From: Vesta saturnalis
Taxonomy: Eukaryota; Arthropoda; Insecta; Coleoptera; Lampyridae
Assembly (NCBI GenBank): GCA_036346205.1
Contig: JARFJB010002010.1
Span: 547,501 to 611,500 of the forward strand
Direction: 5' to 3'
Length of the DNA: 64,000 nt
Every line of letters begins with the position of its first letter. Positions within the stretch are counted from its first letter, which is position 1. Positions 10,735-21,959 of this stretch are shown one piece after another. Both the position numbers and the translations under genes were made by a program. Under the pieces are notes generated by a model that worked only from the letters and a program-made list of their open reading frames with translations, searched no databases and was not told the DNA's origin.

Positions 10735-11765
10735 AAATTTCTTAGGACAACCGAAAAGTTGCAATTCTTAAGTTAAATGAAATAAAATAAATAAAAGTAC
10801 TCTTACCTATTAGATCTTTCTCTTTTGGTTCCAAATCCTTCCAGATTTGTATAAAAAATTTCACATAATTCTGTCCATAACCTTTTTTTTATCATTTTAT
10901 TTGCATATTTTAATATTGTATATCCCAGGTCGCTTTTCGATTTCCGAAATAAACAGCTCCGTATCAAAAGTCATGATTTGCAACGCTTGAAAAACTAAAT
11001 TCACTAATAAGGCACCGCTATTTGCAACTTACTTGGCGACTATTAATCGTCCGTGGGCGTACCTTCATTTAAAACATCTGGGTTTTATTTTGTCGTGCAA
11101 TAATTGGATCGCCTACAAAATAGGTCTAGACGCAATTTTTTAATCATCATGATTTTTTAATTGCCTGTGCGCGGCCACTCATTTACTTTAGTGTGATTCA
11201 TATTGAATGATTAAAAATTACACGAAAACAATCGCCCGTACGCGACAGCCCTTATGCATAGCATTACGTAGGTAATATAAGGAGATAACGATGCTGAAGC
11301 ACATTTCTCTTACGTGCCGGGAAATAAATCCGGGTTTTGTTGCAGAATAGACGCAAATATGTATAAATGCAAAAAAATATGTGATTACGTCAGATCCTAT
11401 AGTTTGATTCAAATAAAGTTGGGCGCGACTCATTCTTAAAATTACACCAACTAATATTTAGGTGACGTAAGTTCATTAAATCAGTAAAGTATGTTCTAGT
11501 TAATATCTTTATCGGCAGATCTCTCTATATAAATTTCTATAAAATCTCAAAGAAAGTTGAAAATTATTGAGTGTTTTTCATATTTTAAACTAAAAAAATT
11601 ATCCATTATATCCACTTATTTCATTAATAGAATCAAAAATATTTTGCTACGACAGTGAATTGTTATAATTTAGCACATGATTTGATTATAAATTACATAT
11701 CATCATAATACATAACCTATATATTTGTAAGTAAACAAATCCTTTTTTTTAATTATTATTAAATT
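10733..11765. other. No recognised feature
   Basis: No supported reading frame. Two CG-containing patches (near 11165 and 11235) stand out from the AT-rich background and resemble patches near 6620 and 6705, but I could not define a repeat unit. Confidence 0.4.
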
Positions 11766-11769
11766 AAAT

Positions 11770-12139
11770 CATTTCAGGTGGAAAAATTGATAAAAGTTGC
11801 AATTAGTTTATTATTCTCAAGATTTATAGCAAGCCTTCTAGAAGCACAATTATTGCTTTGTAATCGACACAATTCTTGTAGATAGTCTACGATAACATAA
11901 ATATCAGTGGAGTTGATCTGCCTATTTCCACAGTTTTTGCTTTTTGAGCGCGACGTTTCGGAAGTGGACTCTCCTTCCATCATCAGGCTTAGTCCTGAGA
12001 AGGACTGCTTTCGCACTTGAGTCGATTTAATATATGTTATATAATTTTTTTCCCAAGCACTTGACTACTCTGAGATTCGAACTTGGCACCTTTCACTTAC
12101 TAGTCTGACACCTTTACCGCTGAGCCACTGAGTAATCCA
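11770..12139 (-). mobile_element. tRNA-headed SINE-like unit
   Basis: On the minus strand, about 12139 to 12065 has an RNA polymerase III box A match (TGGCTCAGCGG) and box B match (AGTTCGAATCT) at tRNA spacing. A possible seven-pair acceptor stem (GATTACT with AGTAGTC) encloses them. An AT-rich linker follows, then at 11986-11956 a hammerhead-like core (listed separately), then a body running to about 11770. A tRNA-like head plus unrelated body is the definition of a SINE. I see no second copy in the window and no clear poly(A) tail, so the right-hand limit is uncertain. Confidence 0.6.
11956..11986 (-). ncRNA. Hammerhead-ribozyme-like core in the SINE-like unit
   Basis: The minus strand reads CTGATGA, a hairpin with a 5-pair stem (GGAAG/CTTCC) and 9-base loop, then GAAA and CGTCGCG. 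CUGANGA, stem II and GAAA are the invariant parts of a hammerhead core. A further hairpin (AGTCCT/AGGACT) lies just 5' of it, where stem I would be. I could not find a full complementary strand for the third stem, so self-cleavage is unproven. Confidence 0.4.
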
Positions 12140-15100
12140 ATATATTTTTTAGAACATTAAACTTTTTCGTGGTTGCGCAGAAGATTATTGCGCATGTTGC
12201 GCCGTAACCTCTTGCACTTAAGCTCTTCACGCATTAATGGAATTCATATGGGTTTCATTTCTACACTAGCTTGGCATGTGGATAGGTTTCCAGTATACAA
12301 TTGTCGTAAAAATGTTAATTTTACATAAATTATGTAAAAATGTTACCAAATTACCGATGATTCACTGTACAAGTTGTAGACAATTTTGAAAAAAACTGTT
12401 TTTTATAAAAAGTAAAGGGAAAATGCATAAACCATAATTTCAAAAAATGACAGGAGTGACAGATACTGCTTCTTAAACACAACACACGTTTTAGTGGGCT
12501 AATATGAATTGTACAGCATATTTATATTTTTATGACCATCCTTTTCTAATACATGTAGTTGATTCAGAGAGAGATAAAAATATGTAATTTTATTATAGAG
12601 CTCTACATCGATGAGTCATACTCAATGTTATTTGAATCAAACTTTAGCGTGTATCGCAATAATTTTCTTTTTAATTGTTAAGTGTATTCATATTTTAGTA
12701 AATATACAGACTTTAGGAGCAACCACTTAACCAGATAACCAGATATCCAATAAACATTTATGTAAATGATTCTAAGAATCTTTTGAGGGATGGAGTAAAT
12801 TACTAATAACAAAATTTGCTCAGTTAAAAAAATCTTTTACAGCCTAAACGCTTATAAAATATAGGGATGTGTCAAGCATTTTATGAAACTACAAAATAAA
12901 CACTGATAGATTAAATGAGGAATCTAATATTACACATTCCTCTGAAAACACTTTGTTGACAAGTTGCGCTGGATGAAAAATATAACGGTTTAGAATGTAT
13001 AAAAGGATATGGATTATTTGAAGTGGTAATCTTGGGTTTGAAGAGCATCTTGACTGTATACTACTAAAAAGGTTTAGAAAACAACATAAACACTTATCCT
13101 ACATACTTTTGTTTAGAACTACATTCTATTATAGCAAGGGCCAATACAGAAGACCTATTTTTAATTGTTTTTGCTGAATTCATAGTGGAAGTTAGTACAT
13201 AACTTACTAAACTCAACAAAGCTATTAAAAGGGTTTATTTTAATACTGCTAATCGATTGCAACACAATGTCCCTTTGGCAGATTAAAACCACTAACTTGT
13301 ATAGAAGTAAGGCGTAAATAACCAGCTCGGCAAAATATACTTTTCCACAATGTTGATCACGTTTCAGTTTGTAGGCGCCTGTTTCTCTCAATTAATACAA
13401 TCCCTTACAGATGTTTGTGTATCTTTATTAAAAAGCACAGTTGGGTAGTGTTCAAACTTGATTAAAAAAATTCTTTTATTATTATTAGTGAAACGATTAC
13501 ATCAAAGTTTTCTTCTTTACTTTTTATGTGAAGTTACTAATAATCATTAAGCGGTACCAAGGTTTCAAATTGTCTTTTATTACGGTTAATACAGTAATGT
13601 CTACTTTTTATTGCTATAACGCCCTGTATGCGCACGAAAATTTATTCTTCTTAACTAAAAGACATAATACTTTTTGAACAATTATTTTGCTAATTTATCT
13701 AAAGCACAATTTTTAACGCATTTTCTCAATTTTCAGGAAATAGTGCTATTATTTTCACTTCGTCTAGCTAGATATTTATTTCGCCATATTATGGATTATA
13801 TACCGTTAAAAATTATACACTATGCTTTTATAACGTTTTTTTTAAACTTTGTATCCTTCCATTTCCTTGGGGAAATGCGCTAAGATGCAAAGTCCGGTAA
13901 TAGAATTATTGAATTATTCAAATAAAAGTCTCACTAAACCAAGTTCCGGATATACTGTAAATGTACATCAACTTCTTTATTTTAGGTACAACACACTTCT
14001 AGTTGTCTTAGGAAAGTTCACAGGTTACCGTAACTACCCAACTTAGGAAGATGGCTATTAAAATTTTTAATTTTTCATTCACGGCTAACATGATTTTTTT
14101 TAATAAAATATAATTATTTTTACACCATTGCATGCGGAATTGAATTTCTTTTCGATTTTGTTAAGGAATTGATGGGTTTATCTGTAACGGTTTGGAAAAT
14201 ATTTTCAATTTCAGATCAGATCATATGTGTTGTGAACCAAAGGCCCTCTCAATCGCATTTAGCAGGTTTGAGACGAATAGCGTTGGGGATGGCATGCTTA
14301 CAAAGTGGCCAAAAAATCGCAACACAAGCACTAGAAAGAAACAAGAGCGAGGATTGAAACACCATTACATTAAATTTTCGAAATGTTGACCGTTTTGGGC
14401 ACTACACACTTCAAATTAATTTTGATGAGACTGCTGTACATTGCTAAGCATTTTTGGAGTTCTCGAGGTGCTGACAACTGAAGAATCCTCCACGCATCAA
14501 GGAAACAAACATTATAAAATTAACGGACTTCAATTGCATAGAGTGGCGGAGTCCCAAATTCTTATAACCACACCTTTCGACAAGTAGACAAGGAGATACT
14601 TTTCAACAGTGCGTATAAATTATTATGAAAGAACTAAGAGTAATCTCTATCGATCAAACACTGGTCTTAGAAGAACACTAGTTCTAGCTACTTTTTTTAG
14701 CGATTCGATGAGAATTCTCTATCACAGTAATGGCAATTATGACGATTCACAAAGAATTTTGATCAAAAAACATTATTTCAATAAGAAAATTTACGTCACG
14801 ATTAAGTTTTTTTAATTTCCCACTGACAAAAGACCAACCTATTTTCGAAGATAAGGTGTTCTTGATGCAGTTGTATACGATAGGAATATTTGTGATTTAT
14901 TACTGGCACGGACGGAAAATCTGCTAATAGCAGTAGTTTTAGTAATCTCCCGCACACTGAATTCGGGATTGTCCTTTAAACTCTAGAATTAAGATGGACA
15001 AAATCTCCTCTTGGGTTTAGTTCTTGAGTTATTAGGTGTTAAAGTTTAAAAAACTTGGCAACGTGGACTTAAATAAATCACTTCAAGGAATACACTATCC

Positions 15101-15200
15101 AATAAAGAAATTCAGGCCTGTTTCGTCCCAAATTTATTAGTTAATTTTATTACCTTTCTATACTTTCAATTTATTATAAATATCTCCTTTTTATTTAAAT
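12140..15200. other. No recognised feature
   Basis: About 3 kb of AT-rich sequence. Short frames at 13161-13391, 13674-14046 and 14169-14390 have no motif I recognise and look like chance openings. This may be true intron sequence of the dopamine-receptor gene. Confidence 0.45.
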
Positions 15201-15204
15201 TTAA

Positions 15205-15655
15205 TTAACTCTCAATTGATTTCAAATTAATTGTCGTTCAAATTGAATAAATGTAAAATTAAGCCTTCTTTTTTTCTTCACTGTAATTATTGAAACATTT
15301 CGCGCCAAGAGAAATTGAAGTTTATACCGCACCGCGATAGGCACGTTTTCCTATCAACACTCGAGACAGGACAATTGCCATTTTTGCTTCGTTTATATTA
15401 AATGGGACCGCTGGTAAAACACCGTGTGCTCGTAGGTATTATGAATTTATCAACCCGCTTATTAAACACTGCTGTTTATGTATAATTGTGGAGTTATTGA
15501 AGAAAACTTTAGTGGAAAACGCAGCCGGCGAGGAGATTGAGTGCGCAGAGTAAGGTACTACTTCTGTTTCTAACGATATATTTTTTTATTTTATTAATAA
15601 AAAATAACGTCCTAACTGAAGGCATAATTTTTTAACCGCGAAAATAAACATTTCA
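15205..15655 (+). repeat. 5' LTR of the BEL/Pao element
   Basis: Aligns along its length with 27805-28241. Shared blocks include CGCCAAGAGAAATTGAAG, GAGACAGGACAATTGC, CTGCTGTTTATGTATAATTG and GGCGAGGAGATTGAGTGCGC. Directly after it comes TCCTTCGAGCCGGATC at 15657-15672, where the start of the internal region is expected. The first bases are blurred by AT-rich sequence. Confidence 0.85.
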
Positions 15656-16390
15656 GTCCTTCGAGCCGGATCTAGCAATCTAGATTAATTAATTAATTTT
15701 CAATTTTTCTCGATTTTATAATACAAATTTTACAATAACGAGCTTTTCTCCCGCAAAATTTTGCGGTTACAATTAAATTTGCGAATTACCTTCACATCAA
15801 AAAAAAAAAAATCATCGAAATCCATCAAGCGGCTGTCTCGTAATCTGCGTGAACTAAATGACAAGATTATTGTAATATATAAGAGTATAATTTTAAATTC
15901 ATACTAAAAACTAAATTTCAATTTTAAATACACATATTTATTCTTTATCCCGTATCACCTGCGTATTATTTCGTGTGCTAACAACTTGTCTCCATATTAT
16001 TTTCTATTCTGGCCGTATAGTTATATTTATATTCCGTAAATATAGTATTGTTTATTTCGAACAGCTGATTTCGGTTGTTTGTATTGATTTGTACTGAAAC
16101 CGTTTCCTACGCGTAATTATTTGTTTACTTTACAATAAATATCATCTTAATAATAAACTTCCACGTTAATTAATTATTACATTGTTTCTCTGGTGTTTTC
16201 TCTTGAGTTTTACCGCTATTTCATCGATTTATGTTCCAGTTCGATATAGCTTGCTTGGGTTCTGGGTGAGTTTTCGCTGACGTTTTGTCCAATTGCTATA
16301 TCTTTTGAAAATTTTTATTAATTCCGTGTCGTTCAAAATCTTGGTTTTATATTTTGTTCAGTTATTAATTTTTTTTAAACACTTTGCATA

Positions 16391-17463
16391 ATGACTGGTA
16401 AACTTAAACACTACAACTCGTTACGACAAACTGAGGTTAATCGTTTACATGAACACTTCATGGTTGCCAATACAGCGTAAAATAATGCCGAGCTTCATAA
16501 TTTATTCAAAATTCAACATGAAGATATTGATTCAATCAAAAACGAATTTTTTAAACTTCATAACTCTATTATTGGCATTGTTTTGGACGACGATGCTGAG
16601 TATGTTGTTCAGGATGACGTTCGCAAAACTTTCGAGAAGGAGTTTTATCAAATTGAAGCTATTCATTTCAAGATAAGTTCACCTTCTCAATCTCAATTAA
16701 ATACTTCTGTCACGTGTCAGGTTGAAACTACTCATGATAGTGCTGCTTTGTTACCAAAATTTGAGTTACCTGCTCTCTCTGGTGATATTTTAAAATTCCA
16801 GAGTTTTAATGACATGTTATAAGTCAGTGCGTGATGTTCAAAAGTATAACTTTTTGCTAGCAGCATTGCATGGTCAACCGCTTCAATATTAACCACGTTA
16901 AATAAATATTTAAAACTGCGTAAAATTGTTGATGCCCATTGGAATGCTCTCGACAGTGCCCCTTCGGCAAGTGCTAATAACTCTGCTGAGCACAGAATCT
17001 ATTAGATACTTTTTCGCGTCATTTTACGGCGTTAGAAATTCTAGAACTTCCTGCGTCGGGATAGGTTTATATTTTGGTACGAATGTTTCTCAAACGTATC
17101 GATCCTCTTACCGCTAAAAATTCGATCATTCTAAATTTCCTACATACAAGAATTAGTTCAATATCTTGAAAATATTTGCGATTCACTCAGTAATGTTAAA
17201 ACTTTCCGAATAAAAAAAATTATGAAAACCAGTTTACTTCTGAAAAACAAACTGGTTACAAACAATCGACAAGTTTCTTTTCTAATTCCTCTGGGTGTCA
17301 TAATACCGGAGGAACTTGTTCGTTATGTAAAAATAATCATACGATTTATAAATAACCAGAATTTGTATCTAAGTCACCTAAAGATCGCTATAACAAAGTT
17401 AAAATTAATAAATTTTGTGTTAATTGTTTGAGTAAGTCACATATATAAAAAATGTCAGTCTAA
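16391..17463 (+). pseudogene. BEL/Pao gag, broken
   Basis: The ATG at 16391 opens MTGKLKHYNSLRQTEVNRLH. After a stop a second block reads LLPKFELPALSGDILKFQSF near 16750, which is the signature gag motif of Pao elements (L-P-x-F-x-G-D-x-x-x-F). AALHGQPLQ follows near 16862. Near 17310 comes a zinc-knuckle half CSLCKNNHTIYK whose last Cys codon is a stop, then FCVNCLSKSH, the start of the second knuckle, frameshifted at its end. The frame is lost at a (TA)n run at 17467, where the CR1-like element begins. Confidence 0.85.
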
Positions 17464-17465
17464 AA

Positions 17466-17466
<1 letters not shown>

Positions 17467-17536
<70 letters not shown>
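17467..17536. repeat. (TA)n microsatellite at an insertion boundary
   Basis: About 34 TA units exactly between the end of BEL/Pao gag and the truncated RT end of the minus-strand CR1-like element. It may derive from the 3' tail or from expansion at the junction. Confidence 0.95.
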
Positions 17537-17538
<2 letters not shown>

Positions 17539-17559
17539 TAAACTATTGATAAGAATGTC

Positions 17560-18660
17560 AGGATGCTAATGGGCCTCAAATCACTAGCTTTGACTGGATT
17601 ATGTATTTTAGGTATAGGTGTTACCGATGCCACTTTCCACACGCCTGGAAATGTATTTTTAACAGCTAACTAACTGAGTAAAGTACGGCATGATGGTTGC
17701 GATACACAAATTGAACATATTTAAATTTATGCCGTCATAGCCCGTATCATTATATTTCAGAGCCTTTACAATACTAAGCAGTTCGGTGGTATTAACAAAC
17801 GAAAACAAAAAATTACTTGATATAAGGGGTATTGTATTGGTGTTATATTAATATATCATTTTGCTAGAATTGTTGATCTTGTTCGCATCTTGTAAGGAGT
17901 GAGGTAGTGAATTAGTGCAATTTATCTCCAATTGTTTGAGACGCCTCCACGATTGTTTGAGTGTAAGTTTATTGAAGCAGTAATTGAAATACGCCTTCTT
18001 TTCTCTAACAATGGCTTGAGTTGTATGGCTCCGCATAATCTTGTACTGATCCCAATACTAAACTGATTTGGTTTTAAAAAATTTTGGTTTAGCCTTATCC
18101 CACAGTTTCATCATGTCTTTGATTGTGTAAGTTAGCCATGGTGCCGGTTTTTTGGTAATACAAACAGTTTTAAACGGAGCACATTTATCAAACAGAATAT
18201 TATTAAATAAATCCACTTTATGGTTAACGTCTTTGAGGTTAAAAATATGATGGAAAGAAGCTTGTTGGAGCTTAACTTGAAACGACTCGTGATTACAGCT
18301 CTTGAATCATCAGCATGTTTTCTTTATGGCATTACTAACACAGTTTATTAACTCATGGTCAGTCAGTTTTACTCCCTCAACCCTACGCGAATGAATAATA
18401 TTTAAATCTGATGTAAAAATAACATCAATTAAGGTTTAAGAGTTGCCCGTAATGGATCCGAAATAATTTTATGTAGGTCTAAAGAGCTTAACATGGAGGA
18501 AAAATACTTAGTTTCATTTTTAAGTGGAGAAAGCATATCAATATTAACGTCACTTAGGCAAATCAGCTTATCACATGAAGAAAGCCAATGAACACATGTT
18601 TGTTCCAAAGCGTCAATAAATTCTTTAAAATCAATAGTCGGAGCTCGATAGATCAGTATT
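17560..18660 (-). pseudogene. CR1-like endonuclease C-terminus, linker and RT start
   Basis: The minus strand gives an IYRAPTIDFKEFIDALEQ segment (endonuclease beta strand with Y-R-A-P), CDKLICLSDVNIDMLSP carrying the conserved D-V-N-x-D, an LTDHELINC end whose D-H replaces the usual S-D-H, and a WLTYTIKDMMKLWDKAK linker. After a frame change comes YNDTGYDGINLNMF (RT motif 0/1) and finally the PIPKIH block. The N-terminal endonuclease strands with the catalytic N and E are missing. Several stops are present. Confidence 0.75.
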
Positions 18661-18944
18661 AAGATAACTTAACACAAAGGAAGGACTCAAGAAAAAAAAA
18701 TACTTAAAGAAAGATTAAAACCGAGTAAAACTAATCGGTTTAAATAAATTTTAACAATACGTATGACAAGAAAGTAATATTATTGTTATACCAAGAATAT
18801 CCTAATAAATTGTTAAATAGTTTAACTTATAATGTAAACGGCGATAACTTAATCAATGTTCTTATGGAAAATTTGAAAATAATGTCTACGGTACCAATGT
18901 TAAACATGAAAGGTGTTTCAACTGCACATATTTAAATACATATC

Positions 18945-19568
18945 AATTACTTACAGTTCATTTAAATCATTTAACGAAAACACTTTTTTAATGGTATTAT
19001 CTGGCAATTTTATAAATATATTTGTATTACTAGTGAAGAATTTATTGTTCCCAAATCTAGCAGTAGCTTCTTTAATGATATTTAGTCGACGTTTATTGAG
19101 ATCTTAGCGAATTATTATTTGACTTCCTTTTAACTTACGTTTAGCTCTGTAGATCAAGTTCTTGACATGCAGAATTTTGCCAATAGTGGTTTAACATTAC
19201 CAGGTGCGTTTTGAAGTCTGTGACTAACATCTATATTTGAATCGCTTATGGCTAAGTGAAGGTTATCACTGCAGAATTTAGCAACTACTACATTAGTGTC
19301 TTCACCGTCGGTATAAGGAATCCCATATATGCGGAAATTATTCCTACGTGAGTATTGCTCATGGTTATCCAGCACATCTTCTACAACTTTTAATCTATTT
19401 TCCAATAATTCAACCTTCTCTTCATATGCTTGGAGTTTGATATTTAAATGCTCGTCTACTTTCTTTTCGAATATGTCGTTAATAAAGTCAGGATTACTTA
19501 GTATTTTCTCCACCACCCTTTAGATTAAGGCCTCATCCTTCTCAGTGTAGATACCATAACGGGTATTC
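18945..19568 (-). pseudogene. CR1-like ORF1 (coiled coil plus RRM-like domain)
   Basis: The likely start is ATG 19568 (MNTRYGIYTEKDEALI, then a stop), with the open part from 19516. A coiled-coil stretch rich in E, K and L (residues about 10-60) is followed by NNFRIYGIPYTDGEDTN, the RNP-like motif of non-LTR ORF1 RNA-binding domains, and then DSNIDVSHRLQNAPGN. A later frame supplies KNLIYRAKRKLKGSQ and LNKRRLNIIKEAT, the C-terminal domain. It would bind element RNA. One early stop and at least one frameshift make it non-functional. Confidence 0.75.
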
Positions 19569-19796
19569 ATTGTAATTGATACTATTTGAACTATATATAA
19601 AAGAACGATTTATTACAGCGAAGCACTAGCACGTCTATTCACAGAAGCGGCACAATACAGAAATGAAATCTTAAACACCGCACTTTATTACATTTTGAAA
19701 ATCGTTTTACTGATGCAACTGTAAATAATACCATAATAAAATACTTACCTTTTTTGGGTTTTTTAATGGTGTGTTTTCAATTATACAATCTAAACG

Positions 19797-19827
19797 TTTC
19801 GATAACACTTACAGTTATCTTCGTCAG
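19797..19827 (-). ncRNA. Hammerhead-like core in Penelope 3' region (copy 1)
   Basis: The minus strand reads CTGACGA, A, a perfect six-pair stem GATAAC/GTTATC closing a TGTAAGT loop, then GAAA and CG. CUGANGA, stem II and GAAA are the invariant hammerhead core. Penelope-like elements of many animals are known to carry hammerhead ribozymes, which supports the call. The flanking stems I and III are not obvious, so it may be minimal, act as a dimer, or be inactive. Confidence 0.5.
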
Positions 19828-20305
19828 TAGTAATATCTATTAAAATTGTTAAAGATATTGAAAAAATTTTGTCAAAGTTGGAAAGTTAAAACATAAACGT
19901 CAGCCTGCTATTAATAAAACAGTTTGAGAACCGTATAAAGCCAACTATAGAATTAAACCTTAGTACAGAATAACTAGGTCTTTAAAAATTAAATATTCCT
20001 AAACTGTCTTAAAGATGACAAATCAGAACACCCTCTAACGGCCGAGGCTAACAATGAAAAATGTCCGCTAAAAAACATATTTAACAAAATTTAATCTTTG
20101 TCAATAATTGCAAGTGTAATTAACAACGAAAAGCATAATGCAGAACGTTTTTTGCAATTTTTTAATTTTAATCTTAACTTTAACTACTTATGTTAAATTA
20201 TAGCGCTGCGGTAATTTAACATATAATTGTTAAAGCATTTGCTTCAAGGTCTAGGAAAAACACAGCAAAAAACCTAGACATAACAAAAGTCAAAATTAAG
20301 ACGTA

Positions 20306-20716
20306 TCATAATGCATTTTTTTTAATTACAACATACTGAAACCTGTTTAAACGGAGATTTTCTTCTTGTCTATTACAATCATTAGGATGTTTATACATCT
20401 CAATAGCTTCACGTTGTAAACGAATATAATAATAAGTTTTTCTTGACAATACTTCCTTATTATCAAATTGAATGTCAAGATTTAGATTATATAAGGCATG
20501 GTCAACCACCGCAGATTTCACTGGTTGACCTAATCTACAAAATCTCATATGTTCTTTACATCTCGTATCAAACCTGCGTTTTGTGGTTCCAATGTATACT
20601 TTCCACATTAACAAGATAACTCCAGAATATGATAATGGGTTTGAAACATCTTTAGGTGACCTTGAATGTTCTATAGTTACATTGTGGTTCCAATGTATAC
20701 TTTTCCACATGAACAA
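20306..20716 (-). pseudogene. Penelope-like GIY-YIG endonuclease (copy 1)
   Basis: This frame reads KVYIGTTKRRFDTRCKEHMR, containing the Y-I-G strand and the catalytic R of GIY-YIG nucleases. FCRLGQPVKSAVVDHALYN, the YYYIRLQREAIEMYKHPNDC helix with the E, and the LRLNRFQYV end follow. It would nick the target during insertion. The sequence upstream is a 101-base tandem duplication (units from 20582 and 20683), which repeats the Cys-rich linker and puts it out of frame with RT. The stop is at 20306. Confidence 0.88.
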
Positions 20717-20819
20717 GATAACTTATACACTCCACAAGATGACAATGGGTTTGAAACGTCTTTAGGAGATCTTAAAATAATGTTCTTTAATTTTTCTTGC
20801 AGGTTTAAAAATAATCCCA

Positions 20820-21790
20820 ATGCCATATTTAATTAGATTTTTTCAATTCTAACATTAGATATAAAAGGAAGAAAAGCAGTACCAACATTAAGAACTGGTT
20901 TTTCTTTAAGGTTATGTCTAGAAGGTGTAATAACATTATTAACATCTGTAAGTGAATATCCATTATCTTGTAAGGATTTTGTTAAATATTTATATTCATC
21001 CTTCAAAATTTCAGGGTCACAGATTCGTTTTGCTCGACCTACTAAAGGTTTTTTTATACCAATTTTTTTATGTGGATGGCGGTTGGATAATTTATGAAGG
21101 TATCTATCAGTGTGTGTCGGCTTTCTGTAAACCTTAAAAGATAGTGAATTATTATTTTCAGATATTAATATGTCAAGAAATGGTAAACCTCCATTAGTTT
21201 CTTTTTCCATGATAAACTGAATACTAGGATGTATACCATTTATAAAAACCAAAAACTTATGCAGTGCCTCTTCTCCATGTCTCCAAATAACAAATGTGTC
21301 ATCAACATATCTATACCAAACAGAAGGTTTTTTGGGTGTATTTTGTAACGCTAATGTTTAAAATTTTTCCATGTAAAAATTAGCTATAACAGGACTAGGG
21401 GGACTACCCATTGCTACACCATCAATATGTTCATAAAATTTACTATTCCACTGAAAATAAGTTGTAGTAAGACAGTGCTGAAAAAAAATGGCAATATACC
21501 TTGGAAAAAAGATGATTAATGTATTCAATAGTTTCTTTTAGAGGTTCTTTTGTAAAAAGTGAAACAACATCAAAACTGACCATTATATCACCCTCTTCAT
21601 TTTGAAATCATGCATTCTTTCAACAAAGTCGGCAGAATTTTTAATGTAATGGGGTGTTTTACCTATATGAGGTTGTAATAAAAATGTAAGATGTTTTGCA
21701 AGACAAGGAGAACCCATTGTACTAACAATAGGTCTTAGAGGAATATTAGGTTTATGGATTTTTGGTAAACCATATAGTTTTGGTGAAATT
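20820..21790 (-). pseudogene. Penelope-like reverse transcriptase, C-terminal two thirds (copy 1)
   Basis: Recognisable blocks, 5' to 3': KIHKPNIPLRPIVSTMGSP, LAKHLTFLLQPHIGKTPHY, a SFDVVSLFTKEPLKETIEY palm block with the first D, MGSPPSPVIANFYMEKF, YRYVDDTFVIW with the catalytic YVDD at 21309-21298, and from 21252 an open frame with GGLPFLDILISENNNSLSF and YRKPTHTDRYLHKLSNRHP, the thumb signature of Penelope RTs. At least two frame changes occur upstream of the open part. The RT is related to telomerase and copies element RNA. Confidence 0.88.
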
Positions 21791-21959
21791 TAAATTTAAA
21801 ATACGTATGTGTGATAATGGTGAAAGTTTACATTTTCATATTTCAATTATTATCGTCCCTCACTTTTTTATTACGATGCTCTTCTGCGTAATGAAAAACA
21901 GATTACTAGGAAGTTATTGGATAACACTGATAGAGATCTTTTATATTTACATTTAGAAT

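Larger units (their letters stand above)
17537..19740 (-). mobile_element. CR1-like non-LTR retrotransposon (truncated RT)
   Basis: Reads in element order on the minus strand: a putative 5' leader (19740-19569), ORF1 (19568-18945), endonuclease C-terminal half (18660-18290), a linker to RT (18290-17700), and the first RT block ending in WKVASVTPIPKIHNPVKASD and LRPISIL at about 17560. The rest of RT is absent, ending at the (TA)n run. It interrupts BEL/Pao gag, so it is younger. The clade is inferred from the RRM-like ORF1 and the PIPK...LRPIS block. Confidence 0.75.
19546..21790 (-). repeat. Left arm of a large inverted repeat
   Basis: Reverse-complementary to the 3' portion of 21791-24311. 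The outer 195 bases (19546-19740, CR1-like 5' leader and start codon) differ from 24112-24311 at only a few positions. The Penelope part differs more, with visible substitutions and a 101-base tandem duplication present only in this arm. The match ends abruptly at 19546, where the left copy continues into ORF1 and the right copy into BEL/Pao sequence. Confidence 0.8.
19741..21790 (-). mobile_element. Penelope-like element, copy 1 (5'-truncated)
   Basis: The minus strand carries the second half of a Penelope-type RT, a GIY-YIG endonuclease and a ~500-base 3' region that ends AAGTATTTTATTA. It begins in the middle of the fingers domain (MVYQKSINLI-like frame near 21790) and abuts copy 2 head to head. 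The same 3' end recurs at 24110, 39845, 40735 and 53360, which fixes the element's terminus. It is truncated and non-autonomous. Confidence 0.9.

Noticed and set aside
13161..14815. Several 60-80-residue frames as small host genes
   Set aside because: No domain, no splice context and base composition like the surrounding noncoding DNA.
17460..17642. Minus-strand frame with a poly Tyr-Ile tail
   Set aside because: Only the first ~30 residues are real RT-derived sequence; the tail is the (TA)n repeat. The same applies to frames over 10661-10732 and 33213-33276.
18790..18930. Plus-strand frame with NVNGDNLINVLMENLKIMS as an extra gene
   Set aside because: Protein-like in composition but only ~45 residues, lying between ORF1 and the endonuclease of a minus-strand element; no family recognised.
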